Source: an uncultured Clostridia bacterium (GTDB taxonomy: Bacteria > Bacillota > Clostridia > Oscillospirales > Acutalibacteraceae). Taken from it: 64,000 bases of DNA. Shown here one piece after another: positions 8,670 through 16,733 of this stretch. A program made the position numbers and the translations under genes. Where the stretch lies: positions 39,664 through 103,663 of the forward strand of contig CALWVM010000008.1 of the NCBI GenBank assembly GCA_944384985.1, given 5' to 3'. Each line of letters begins with the position of its first letter. Positions within the stretch are counted from its first letter, which is position 1. Below the pieces are notes generated by a model. It did not search any database. It saw only the letters and a program-made list of their open reading frames with translations, and had not been told where the DNA came from.

Positions 8670-9623
8670 TTACGCTTCGCGCGCCGTGCGTGCGGACTTT
8701 TCACGGCTCTTCCAGATGTGCATGATTTGCGGATGCGCAAAGATGTCGTCCAGCCTTTGGAGGAACGGGACAATGTCGCCGAAATCCAGCGCACGGTGGT
8801 CAAACGCGATGCAGATGGGCAGCACCTGCCGCGCCTCCACGGTCTTTTTGCCGGCGGCATCGCAGACCACCACGGGCTTATCCTGCACTGCGCCCACCCC
8901 GAACGCCGTGACCTGCGGCGGGACGATCTCGAGAAGCGAGCACGCGCCTTTCTGCCCGCGGTACACAGACCCGATGTTGGAGACCGTGACCGTGCCCTGC
9001 TCCAGATCCGCTTTTGTCAAGCGGTCGGAAACGGGGATCGCTTCATACGCGCGCTTTGCCTTGCCGTGCAGGGTGCGCACCTTGTGTTTCCCCGTCTTAG
9101 AGCCGATCAGCCGGCAGACAGTCTGCCCGATCTTACCATGGCGCAGCGCTGTCAGCGTGTTGTCAAGCGACACTTCAAACATGGCTTCGTTGAGATCGGT
9201 GTTTTCCGCACGGCGAGTAACATCTTGAATATAGGCGGTCATCTCGTCCAGATTTTTATCCTCAAAATCGTGCAGGTTCACCGTCATCATCTCGCCGTTC
9301 GGCAGGATCATCGGCATGGAAATGTTGATGGTTTTAAAGCTCTTGATCTCGCCGCGCACAAGCTTGCGGTTAAAATGGATGTGCGCGTTCATGGCGGGGG
9401 CGGCCTTGAGCCCTTCGCAAATGACTTTGAGCATCAGCGTATTCACGGTGATTTTATCCGCGCCGCTGCGGTCGAAGTTCAGCTTTTTGTATTCGCGCAT
9501 GAAATCGGTCACGTCGGGTTCATACATATAGGTCACATGCGGGATCGTCTCCCAGCTTTCCGAAGTCATATTCGCAACGATCTTTCTCTGGATGCCGAAG
9601 TGGGTGGTGTTCAGGGTTTTCAT
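8670..9623 (-). CDS. 2-oxo acid dehydrogenase E2-type acyltransferase domain protein
   Basis: 317 residues that correspond only to the catalytic chloramphenicol-acetyltransferase-like domain of E2 components. The active-site segment IAFDHRALDFGD (HRxxD) is intact near the C-terminus, and TVTVSNIGS precedes it as in E2 enzymes. There is no lipoyl domain, no E1/E3-binding domain and no neighbouring dehydrogenase genes, so it is probably not part of a classical complex; an acyltransferase using a free acyl-thioester is an inference. The start at 9623 is supported by AAAGGAGA 8 nt upstream. Confidence 0.78.
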   Translation of the reverse strand: MKTLNTTHFGIQRKIVANMTSESWETIPHVTYMYEPDVTDFMREYKKLNFDRSGADKITVNTLMLKVICEGLKAAPAMNAHIHFNRKLVRGEIKSFKTINISMPMILPNGEMMTVNLHDFEDKNLDEMTAYIQDVTRRAENTDLNEAMFEVSLDNTLTALRHGKIGQTVCRLIGSKTGKHKVRTLHGKAKRAYEAIPVSDRLTKADLEQGTVTVSNIGSVYRGQKGACSLLEIVPPQVTAFGVGAVQDKPVVVCDAAGKKTVEARQVLPICIAFDHRALDFGDIVPFLQRLDDIFAHPQIMHIWKSREKSARTAREA

Positions 9624-9768
9624 AGGGAACATCTCCTTTGTCTTTTCAAATGGTATTCGGGATATCCGGAAAATATTTCCGGGAAAAGTCTTGTTCGTAA
9701 GAACACCTTTATCATACCCACAAAAAGGTGGTTGCGCCATACACTTCGGTTTGCGAATATGGAAAAAA

Positions 9769-9802
9769 GCGGCAACCGTTGTTTGCAAAAGCCGGTTGCC
9801 GC
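9769..9802 (-). terminator. Terminator on the minus strand before the E2-like gene
   Basis: 10-bp stem GCGGCAACCG/CGGTTGCCGC followed on the minus strand by TTTTTTCC; it would end transcription of the Crp-like remnant at 9840-10082. Confidence 0.75.
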
Positions 9803-9839
9803 CCCAAATCGACAGGGTTTGCATGGATTTTACGCCGGA

Positions 9840-10082
9840 TTACGGTTCGCGCGTCCTGTGCAGTGTAAATACATTCTTGTGAAAGGACAGAACCCCTTCG
9901 TCGCGCAGCCGCCCGAGCACGGCGGACAGCGCACTGCGGTCTGCGGCGAGATACTCCGCGAGCTGCAGGCGGTCAAAAAAGCCTTGCAAAGAAGCGGCAA
10001 GCTGATCCCCTGGCAAGTCTGCACCGTTACGACGGACGGCAGAGTCTTGGAAAACGCATAAACCAACGCATAAATCCGACAT
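9840..10082 (-). pseudogene. Crp/Fnr-family regulator remnant (DNA-binding domain only)
   Basis: An 80-codon frame whose last 45 residues read as the winged-helix DNA-binding domain of Crp/Fnr regulators (LQLAEYLAADRSALSAVLGR, then LRDEGVLSFHKNVFTL). The cyclic-nucleotide-binding beta-barrel and dimerisation helix that should precede it are absent; the first 35 residues do not match them in this frame. No good ribosome site precedes the apparent ATG at 10082. It reads as the 3' remnant of a decayed regulator gene, still ending at the hairpin 9769-9802. A genuine stand-alone HTH protein is less likely. Confidence 0.65.
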
Positions 10083-10084
10083 GC

Positions 10085-10120
10085 AAAACGCGCCCCGCAG
10101 AAATAGGCGGGGCGCGTTTT
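10085..10120. terminator. Strong hairpin terminator
   Basis: 14-bp perfect stem (AAAACGCGCCCCGC and complement) with an 8-nt loop, giving U-runs on both strands. It ends the DHHW gene on the minus strand. Confidence 0.85.
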
Positions 10121-10160
10121 GTATAGAAAGCCGGTTTTTTCCAATCCTAATTATGCCGTG

Positions 10161-11270
10161 TTACACATACACCATTTCGTTGAACGCATCCATAAAGGTG
10201 GAATTCGACGGCGCCATCAGGTAGTTTAATACGATCACATCCGTGATGCCGTGGTCGCGCAAAAACTGCGGGAGGTTCATCCCTTTCATGCCGTCCTGGC
10301 GCGGGTCGAGCACATAGACCTCGCCAAAATTTTCCAGTAAAAACGGGGCGAAGGCGTTGCCGTAGGACTCCTTGACCAGCAGCACCTTACGGTTACTGCC
10401 GCACGCGGAGGTCATTTTGATCAGCGGCTTATCACCCTGGATAAACGCCATATATTTGCTGGAAGAGTCCTCGATCGAAGTCGAAATGATGCGCAGGTTT
10501 TTTCCGTCATCCATCGCGGGGGTCGAATAATACTGCCCGCTCGCCTCGACCGTCGGGTAGAACACCTCGACATAGTCGGGATTGTTTTTCAAATTTTCGC
10601 TGTGCGTGTAACGGTACATGCTGCCCACGAAGTTGTCGAGCCTGCCGGTCTCGTGCGCGGAAAGCGGTTTGCATTCGAGGTTCGCGCTCTCGCAGAACGC
10701 TTCGTATGCATAATACGCACCGCGCGCGGTCCAGTGGTGGTCGGTGCGGAAATAGATGTACTGGTCCGTATGGCGGGAAAGGTGGCTGTATGCATCCACC
10801 TTGACGATATCATCCGACATTGCACCGTAGGCAATCTCAATGCCGCGCGTCTGCGAATGCGAGCCGGTGCGGTATTCCTCCGGTCCGTAAAACGCGATGC
10901 GCGTGGGCGCAAGCAGGGAATACACGTTGATCTCGGGGACGCGGGCTTTGAGCGCATTGAGCGTTTCGCCGTATTCGGTCAGCCGCTTTTGCGCGACGGA
11001 ATACATTTCCATGGCGGAATCGCTTGTCAGGACGATATAATTTTCCACTGTGTAGTCGCCGACTTCCGGTGGTTCGGTGGGCGGTTCGGTCGTGGTTTCG
11101 GCGGGTTGCGCAACGGTTGCGGCTTCGGTTGCTTCGGTTGCGGTCGTGGTTTCTGCAGTGGGCTGTCCGCCCGTGTACGCCGGTGCGAGCGCAACGGCAA
11201 GCACCAGCACCAGAACGGCTGCGATCACCTCCGCCGTGCCGAGGATTTTTCGGGAACGGGTCATTTTCAT
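10161..11270 (-). CDS. DHHW-family exported protein (SGNH/AlgX-like)
   Basis: 369 residues: one N-terminal membrane helix (about 9-32), a Thr/Glu/Pro-rich spacer (about 35-70), then an extracytoplasmic domain containing the signature YFRTDHHWTARGAYY near residue 180 and a late YGNAFAPFLL block. This is the DHHW/AlgX-type fold, related to SGNH hydrolases that take part in O-acetylation of surface polysaccharides. Such genes usually sit beside an MBOAT acyltransferase; none is present here, so the partner is encoded elsewhere. The next gene upstream is 20 bp away on the same strand. Confidence 0.82.
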   Translation of the reverse strand: MKMTRSRKILGTAEVIAAVLVLVLAVALAPAYTGGQPTAETTTATEATEAATVAQPAETTTEPPTEPPEVGDYTVENYIVLTSDSAMEMYSVAQKRLTEYGETLNALKARVPEINVYSLLAPTRIAFYGPEEYRTGSHSQTRGIEIAYGAMSDDIVKVDAYSHLSRHTDQYIYFRTDHHWTARGAYYAYEAFCESANLECKPLSAHETGRLDNFVGSMYRYTHSENLKNNPDYVEVFYPTVEASGQYYSTPAMDDGKNLRIISTSIEDSSSKYMAFIQGDKPLIKMTSACGSNRKVLLVKESYGNAFAPFLLENFGEVYVLDPRQDGMKGMNLPQFLRDHGITDVIVLNYLMAPSNSTFMDAFNEMVYV

Positions 11271-11289
11271 TTTTTACATACCTTGTATA

Positions 11290-11979
11290 TCAAACTTTTT
11301 CGCCTGTATCGGCGCGAAGGATATTTTTGAACACGGCAATATGCGTGCTGGAAATATACTTATCCATATGCATGCTTCCGAAATACCATTTGTCGAACGT
11401 GCACGAATCGGAAAGCTCCTCGAAATAGGCGTTGAGCGCCGTCACGCGCAGGGCGTCATAGTCCTTGAGCTGCAAAAAGCCCTTGATGCGCATCGGCGGT
11501 TCGTGCGTCACGACGATGTCCACATGGTAGTTCTCTTTTTCGAGCGCGTGCGCACCCTCCAAAAGCTCTTCGCGCGTGGGGATTTCCTCGCGCGACCAGG
11601 TGTCGCCCGCCGAGCGGATGTCGATATCGGGGCTCTCGCCCCCGCCCATGGTGAACACCGAAAGGCCGTCGATATGAAAGACCTGCCCGCGCATCAGATG
11701 GTACAGGTTTCCGTAGATGCGGTGCACCTTGCCGCCGTTCCATTCGCTGACCTCATAATTGTTGAGCAGCGAAAAGTTTTCGTGCGTGCCGTCGATGAAG
11801 CAGATGTTGTATTTCCGTTTGCCGAGCTGCTCGCGCAGCTTTTGTTCTTTTTTGCTGTCGTCCCACAAGAAGCCGAAGTCGCCGCAGACAATCAGTGTGT
11901 CGCCCGCCTTCAGCGCGCGCAGCTTTGAGTGGGAAAGTCGGTCGGCTTCGCCGTGGGTGTCGCCCGTAACGTATATCAA
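11290..11979 (-). CDS. Calcineurin-like metallophosphoesterase
   Basis: 229 residues with the metallophosphoesterase ligands in order: TGDTHGE (motif 1), VCGDFGFLWDD (motif 2), DGTHEN (motif 3, GNHE-like with Thr for Asn) and VVTHEPP (motif 4). I assign a TTG start at 11979 with AAAGGA 11 nt before it; no in-frame ATG precedes the first motif. It is cytoplasmic and its substrate is unknown. It is followed 19 bp later by the DHHW gene on the same strand, suggesting co-transcription. Confidence 0.85.
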   Translation of the reverse strand: MIYVTGDTHGEADRLSHSKLRALKAGDTLIVCGDFGFLWDDSKKEQKLREQLGKRKYNICFIDGTHENFSLLNNYEVSEWNGGKVHRIYGNLYHLMRGQVFHIDGLSVFTMGGGESPDIDIRSAGDTWSREEIPTREELLEGAHALEKENYHVDIVVTHEPPMRIKGFLQLKDYDALRVTALNAYFEELSDSCTFDKWYFGSMHMDKYISSTHIAVFKNILRADTGEKV

Positions 11980-12004
11980 AATTTTTCACATCCTTTGATT
12001 TGTG

Positions 12005-12033
12005 TTGCCATCGTTTGAAAACTTTGGTATACT
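12005..12033 (+). promoter_or_regulatory. Promoter of the D,D-carboxypeptidase gene
   Basis: TTGCCA (12005-12010), 17-bp spacer, TATACT (12028-12033), about 60 bp before the TTG start. Confidence 0.75.
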
Positions 12034-12094
12034 GTTTTCTGGATATTTTTTTATTTTACACGTTTTACGATTTCTTTTCAAGAGGTGAAACGCT

Positions 12095-13444
12095 TTGAAG
12101 CGTGCTTTTTCTTTTTTTCTGGCGGTCGTGCTTCTGCTTTGCACCTGTATCCTGCCGAGCTTTGCCGCCTTCAACTCTTCTTTGAACACCAGCGCCGACA
12201 TTGTTCTGCTTCTCAACCGCGACAGCGGCACCGTGATCTTTGATAAAAACGCAGACAAGGTCACGGCGCCCGCTTCACTGACCAAAATCACGACCGCGAT
12301 CGTTACGATCCAAAACTGCCAGGATTTGGACACGGTCGTGACCGTCAAGCAATCCTCTCTGGACGCAATCGCCGGCACGAACAGCTCGACTGCAGGCCTG
12401 CTTGCAGGCGAACAGCTTACGGTGCGCCAGCTTTTATACTGTCTGCTTGTGCGCAGCGCCAACGAAGCGGCAGTCATCCTTGCCGACTATATCGGCGGCG
12501 GCTCCGTTTCCGCTTTTGTGCAGATGATGAACGACTATGTCCAGTCCATCGGCTGCGAAAACACGCATTACGTCAACCCCCACGGCTTGGACGCCGAAGG
12601 GCATTATTCCACCGCACGCGACCTTGCGGTGATTACGGAACACGCGCTCGAGCTGCCGCTGTTTTCGGAGATCGTCAACACCGTCAGCTACACCCTGCCC
12701 GCAACCAACAAAAGTCCCGAGCGCAACCTGCTTTCGACAAACTGGTTAATCAATCCGAATTTCAAAACATACTACTGCGAATATGCCGCCGGCGTCAAAA
12801 CCGGTTCGACTTCCGACGCCGGGCGCTGCGTCATTTCCACGGCAAGCAAGGACGGCTACAACTACCTTGCGGTGGTCATGGGCGCGCCGTATGAGGACGT
12901 CAACGGTGACGGCAACCCGGACAACTGCGCGTTTCTCGAATGCAAAAAGATTTTTGAGTGGGCGTTCGACAATCTGCGCCTGACGAAAGTTGCCGACCCC
13001 ACGCGCATCGTGACTGTGGTGGACGTGCGGCTCTCGCGCGATGCCGACCATGTGCGCCTGGTGCCCGAATCCGAGGTGACCGCGCTCGTGCCCGTGGGCA
13101 ACGATGAAAACAGCGTGCTCATTGAGGCCATCCCCGAAGAGACGCCGACCGTCGTGGACGCGCCGATCAAAAAAGGTGACGTACTCGGCAAGGCGCGCAT
13201 TCTCTATGCGGAAGACGAGATCGCAACGGTAAATCTGGTCGCCGCAGAGGATGTGGATGTGAGCATTCTGCTGTATCTCGGCAACGGGATCAGCAAGCTG
13301 TTCCACTCCACGGTGTTCCTGATTGTTTTCGCGCTGGTGCTTTTGGTGCTCGCCGTTTATATCGGGCTGATTATACGGCACAACCGCCAGAAAAAGCGTC
13401 GAAGAGCCCCGAAAACGATAAAGAATTTCCGAAATTTAAAGTGA
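12095..13444 (+). CDS. dacF: Serine-type D-Ala-D-Ala carboxypeptidase (PBP5/DacF type)
   Basis: 449 residues. A signal peptide (about 1-24, ending SFAAF) leads into an S11 peptidase domain with the full catalytic set: Ser61-x-x-Lys64 (ASLTK), Ser121-Ala-Asn123 and Lys235-Thr-Gly237. A PBP5-type beta domain follows. A C-terminal hydrophobic helix (about 410-432) with a basic tail (RHNRQKKRRR) replaces the usual amphipathic anchor. It trims the terminal D-Ala from peptidoglycan stem peptides. Translation starts at TTG, supported by AGAGGTGA 6 nt upstream. DacF is the sporulation-associated paralogue; PBP5 (DacA) is the alternative. Confidence 0.88.
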   Translation: MKRAFSFFLAVVLLLCTCILPSFAAFNSSLNTSADIVLLLNRDSGTVIFDKNADKVTAPASLTKITTAIVTIQNCQDLDTVVTVKQSSLDAIAGTNSSTAGLLAGEQLTVRQLLYCLLVRSANEAAVILADYIGGGSVSAFVQMMNDYVQSIGCENTHYVNPHGLDAEGHYSTARDLAVITEHALELPLFSEIVNTVSYTLPATNKSPERNLLSTNWLINPNFKTYYCEYAAGVKTGSTSDAGRCVISTASKDGYNYLAVVMGAPYEDVNGDGNPDNCAFLECKKIFEWAFDNLRLTKVADPTRIVTVVDVRLSRDADHVRLVPESEVTALVPVGNDENSVLIEAIPEETPTVVDAPIKKGDVLGKARILYAEDEIATVNLVAAEDVDVSILLYLGNGISKLFHSTVFLIVFALVLLVLAVYIGLIIRHNRQKKRRRAPKTIKNFRNLK

Positions 13445-13454
13445 GGTGTTTCCC

Positions 13455-13934
13455 ATGGCGAAAGGTGTTCCGAAAACCAATGCCATGCGCATACTCGACC
13501 GTGAGGGCGTCGAGTACCGTGTGCACACCTATCCGCATGACGGCGGGGCGGTGGACGGGATGCGCGTCGCCGAGCTGCTGGGCACGGATGCGCGCCGTAT
13601 TTTTAAAACGCTTGTAACGCAGGGCAAAAGCGGACAGCACTATGTGTTTGTGATCCCCGCACCTGCGGAGCTGAACTTGAAAGCCGCGGCAGCGTGCGTC
13701 GACGAAAAGCATGTGGAGATGCTGCACGTCAAGGACCTTTTGCCCACAACGGGCTATGTACGCGGCGGATGCAGCCCCGTCGGGATGAAAAAAGCGTTCC
13801 CGACTGTGATCGACCGCTCGGCGCAGGACTTTGAAACGATCATCGTCAGCGCCGGGAAGATCGGCGTGCAGGTAGAGCTTGCACCCGGCGATCTTTCGAA
13901 AGCCGCGAACGCGAAGTTTGCGGAGATTACTTGA
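13455..13934 (+). CDS. ybaK: Cys-tRNA(Pro)/Cys-tRNA(Cys) deacylase, YbaK family
   Basis: 159 residues, the usual size. Conserved YbaK features are TNAMRILDREGVEY at the N-terminus, RIFKTLVTQG with the essential lysine, LNLKAAAA and the C-terminal GYVRGGCSPVGMKK signature. It hydrolyses mischarged Cys-tRNA(Pro) in trans. The start at 13455 uses GAGGTG 6 nt upstream; the gene begins 10 bp after dacF and probably shares its transcript, ending at the perfect hairpin 13949-13974. Confidence 0.92.
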   Translation: MAKGVPKTNAMRILDREGVEYRVHTYPHDGGAVDGMRVAELLGTDARRIFKTLVTQGKSGQHYVFVIPAPAELNLKAAAACVDEKHVEMLHVKDLLPTTGYVRGGCSPVGMKKAFPTVIDRSAQDFETIIVSAGKIGVQVELAPGDLSKAANAKFAEIT

Positions 13935-13948
13935 ATAATATAAGAACT

Positions 13949-13974
13949 GCCCCCGCATCGATCGATGCGGGGGC
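13949..13974 (+). terminator. Terminator after ybaK
   Basis: Perfect 13-bp palindrome (GCCCCCGCATCGA and complement) followed by GGTATTTCTTT, between convergent ybaK and the DUF5696 gene. Confidence 0.85.
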
Positions 13975-14007
13975 GGTATTTCTTTGCACTTCTTTTTCAC
14001 GCGCCCG

Positions 14008-16272
14008 TCAGTTCACGCGCAGGCACGACATCGGCGAAACGGTGATGGAATTCACAGTGACCGCTTCATCCGTATAATTGAAATACAGCGTAATGCTGTT
14101 GTTATATTCTGTGCAGTAAACACCCTCCTGGACTTCGTAGTGCGACGTCATGCGCGCATCCTGCAGGTCACCAAGCGTCTGTGCTGCCGTCAGGTAGTTT
14201 TCCGCGGCGGTGTTGATCTGCGTCTCGTAATGATACAGTGCGTCGATCGCCTCGTTGCCCGTCGCCGTATAGATCCACGCATAGCTCGGGATGGCGCCGT
14301 ATTCCAGCGACTTTAAGAACGCTGTCTCCGTGTCCTGTGCAATATTGATCGGCCGGAGCGCATAGGTCACTGCCCCGTGCAGCACCATCTGCACGAACGG
14401 TACGGATGCATAGCCGTCGGTCTCGGGATACGCCGCCGCGCTTGGCAGGTTCACCACAATGTCGGCATCCTTGAGCAGATAGGCGTTGCCTGTGTCGACC
14501 ATAAGCGTCCGCCCGGCGGCAAGGGTCGCCGCCTGTGCCTGCAAAAGTCCCGCGGCGACGGTGCGCGTGTTGCCTGCGCTCGAATAATCGGAATAGAGCG
14601 TACTGCCCGCATCGGCTATGCAGTAGCCGCTGAAGGCATAACTGTGAAAATCATTGACAAAGTCGTCCACGTTCTCGCTGATTTCATTTTGGCGCAGCAG
14701 ATAGCGCGTGTGCTGTGCGCCGCCCACAAAGCCCGTGAACATGTTGCCGACATCCATCGTCATTGTATCGCCTGTGATGCTTTCGGCGGCATAAGCGGAC
14801 TTTCGCGCACTGCGCCTGCCGAACGAGGCGATATCCACATCCAGATATACAGAGAACTGCTGGGTCTGCGCATATTGCAGCAGCGATTCCAGTTCCTTCC
14901 GGCTGCCGAGCTTACCCAGAAGGTCGCTGCTTTTCAAAAGACCCTGCGACGTTGCGCCGTCCAGTGCACCGACAGCGCGCAGATACACATTATCGACGCT
15001 TTTCGCTTTCAAAAGGCGCAGGAGTTCCTGCATTTGCGTGTAATCCGTCAGCGTTTCACTGCGGTTTGGGTTGTTCTTAGCCGCCGCGCCGTAGGCGGTC
15101 AAAAGCAACGGAAGCGTTTCGGGCACGCTCGCCGTCTGCGAAGGCAGCACGCCGTTGCGGATGAGCACCTCGCGGCAGGCGGCCGCCATGCCGGAGTAGC
15201 CTGCGTTGCGGTTGGACAAAAAGCGATAGCAGACCCCGATTTCCCCGGTGTATGCGTTGCCGGTATAGAACGTTTGGTCGCCGTCCTCCCCCAAAAGGGC
15301 GGTGTCCGTCACGCAGAACGTCGGGCCGACGCGGTTGTAAAGCTCTTCCTCGGCGGCGCGGTGCGACGTGATGCGCGAAATGGCATCGCCGCTTTCAATC
15401 ACGGCAACGAATGCGCTTTGCCCGCGCTTCATGCCGTATGCGGGCAGTACGGCAGGGGCAAACCGGATGCTGCCATCCGCCGAAGCTGCCTGTTCCCCGA
15501 GGGCGGCGTCCGCACCGTAAGTCACAAAGGTCTTTTCGGTGTAGGCGTCTGCCGAAGTCCCCGAAATGGACTCGGTTGCGCCGCTGCCGTCGGGCAGCAG
15601 CATATAGTCCCCGTCGGCGGCGGAATCCGTTGCGCCGAACCAGTCGAGCAGCGTCAGGCTTTCGAGCGTATAGCCTGCGCTCACCAAAATGTCCCCACAG
15701 TCCACTTTGACGCGCAGCGTGCCGTCTTCCAGGGTGAACGCCACGGTGACGGAAACATACAACTCGCCCGCCGGGACTTCCTCAAACGTACCCGCAGCGA
15801 TTTCGCTGCTCAGCGCCATGTCATACGTCAGTTCCATGCCGGTCTGCGTTGGATTGAACGCTGCGGAGCCGAACGCCACGGCATTGTCCTGTGAATTGAG
15901 GGTATACACCGTGCTGCCGTTCGACACCTGCACTGTAACGACGGCGGCCTGCACCTCGGCGCCGTCCGTCCGCGCGGCGGGGAGCGCCTGCCACATGGTG
16001 CCCGTGTTCGTTTCGCGCACGGCGGCGGAATCCGTCACGCTGTCGTAATACAGCTCGATAAGCCCCGAGCTCATCACATAGATCAGATTCTGCGAATCGG
16101 TATGATGCGCTTCTGCACCGGCATACTGCGCGGCTTCCACGGTGCGCGAGCCGACGTCCAGCTTCTGCGCGCCAGCGCCCGTGCCGCAGCCGGAAAGCAG
16201 CAGCAAAAGTGCCGCAAGCAGCGCGCCTGTGCGCAAGGCGCCGCTTCGTTTGGTCTTTTTGGAGGGTGACAT
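14008..16272 (-). CDS. DUF5696-type extracellular lipoprotein
   Basis: 754 residues. A lipobox (LLLLSGC) follows a short basic leader, so the protein is lipid-anchored outside the membrane. It opens with beta-rich repeats (YYDSVTDSAAVRETNTGTMW), has a central segment with YGMKRGQSAFVAVIE, and a C-terminal half with a TIM-barrel-like series (YLDVDIASFG, FHSYAFSGYC, TLMVDTGNAYLL). I read it as DUF5696, a family found beside sugar transport and glycan genes in Clostridia whose activity is not established. The start at 16272 has AGGAGA 7 nt upstream. Here it stands alone on the minus strand. Confidence 0.65.
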   Translation of the reverse strand: MSPSKKTKRSGALRTGALLAALLLLLSGCGTGAGAQKLDVGSRTVEAAQYAGAEAHHTDSQNLIYVMSSGLIELYYDSVTDSAAVRETNTGTMWQALPAARTDGAEVQAAVVTVQVSNGSTVYTLNSQDNAVAFGSAAFNPTQTGMELTYDMALSSEIAAGTFEEVPAGELYVSVTVAFTLEDGTLRVKVDCGDILVSAGYTLESLTLLDWFGATDSAADGDYMLLPDGSGATESISGTSADAYTEKTFVTYGADAALGEQAASADGSIRFAPAVLPAYGMKRGQSAFVAVIESGDAISRITSHRAAEEELYNRVGPTFCVTDTALLGEDGDQTFYTGNAYTGEIGVCYRFLSNRNAGYSGMAAACREVLIRNGVLPSQTASVPETLPLLLTAYGAAAKNNPNRSETLTDYTQMQELLRLLKAKSVDNVYLRAVGALDGATSQGLLKSSDLLGKLGSRKELESLLQYAQTQQFSVYLDVDIASFGRRSARKSAYAAESITGDTMTMDVGNMFTGFVGGAQHTRYLLRQNEISENVDDFVNDFHSYAFSGYCIADAGSTLYSDYSSAGNTRTVAAGLLQAQAATLAAGRTLMVDTGNAYLLKDADIVVNLPSAAAYPETDGYASVPFVQMVLHGAVTYALRPINIAQDTETAFLKSLEYGAIPSYAWIYTATGNEAIDALYHYETQINTAAENYLTAAQTLGDLQDARMTSHYEVQEGVYCTEYNNSITLYFNYTDEAVTVNSITVSPMSCLRVN

Positions 16273-16378
16273 AGGGGGTTCTCCTATATTTCGATGTTTT
16301 TCTGTCGCAATCAGTATAGCATAGTTTCCCGCAAATTTCCAGTCCCTTTGCAAAGGCGGGCGTCTTCGAAAATAGGGG

Positions 16379-16407
16379 TTGATTTTTCGTGCGGGGATAG
16401 CTATAAT
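16379..16407 (+). promoter_or_regulatory. Promoter of the thrS leader
   Basis: TTGATT (16379-16384), 17-bp spacer, TATAAT (16402-16407); it opens a leader of about 320 nt. Confidence 0.8.
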
Positions 16408-16429
16408 ATGGTATACAAGAACAATACCG

Positions 16430-16675
16430 CAAATCGTTGACGGAGCCCGACGGCTTTACAACACGCTTTCCCAGAGAGTCCGCGCCGCGGCTGCAAGCGC
16501 GGGCAGAGCGCAAAAGCCCGACACCCCTCCCGAGTGCGCGCCGCAAAGCTATGCCGTTAAGGCGCGCCGTTTTGCCGCGTTAAGGCTACCTTGAGCGGGC
16601 GCGCTGCGCCAATTTGGGTGGAACCGTGGAATGTGAGCATTTCATCCCTGTTTTGGGATGAAATGCTTTTTTATT
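16430..16675 (+). promoter_or_regulatory. T-box riboswitch controlling thrS
   Basis: The leader holds the T-box sequence AATTTGGGTGGAACCGTGG (16611-16629), then a 13-bp terminator stem (16636-16666, AGCATTTCATCCC and complement) and a T run. Upstream, CCAGAGAGTC and GGCTGCAAG fit stem I elements, and overlapping threonine codons ACA/ACC lie at 16521-16525 in the expected specifier region. Uncharged tRNA-Thr would stabilise the antiterminator and let thrS be transcribed. The specifier position is inferred, not folded. Confidence 0.9.
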
Positions 16676-16733
16676 TCAGGTTCTGTTCCAGTTTATTCCG
16701 GTTTATTCGTTCCTGAGTATAAGGAGGATCATT

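Noticed and set aside
8520-10061. A 513-codon plus-strand frame across the E2-like gene
   Set aside because: It spans two terminators and an unrelated intergenic region and is antisense to a well-supported gene.
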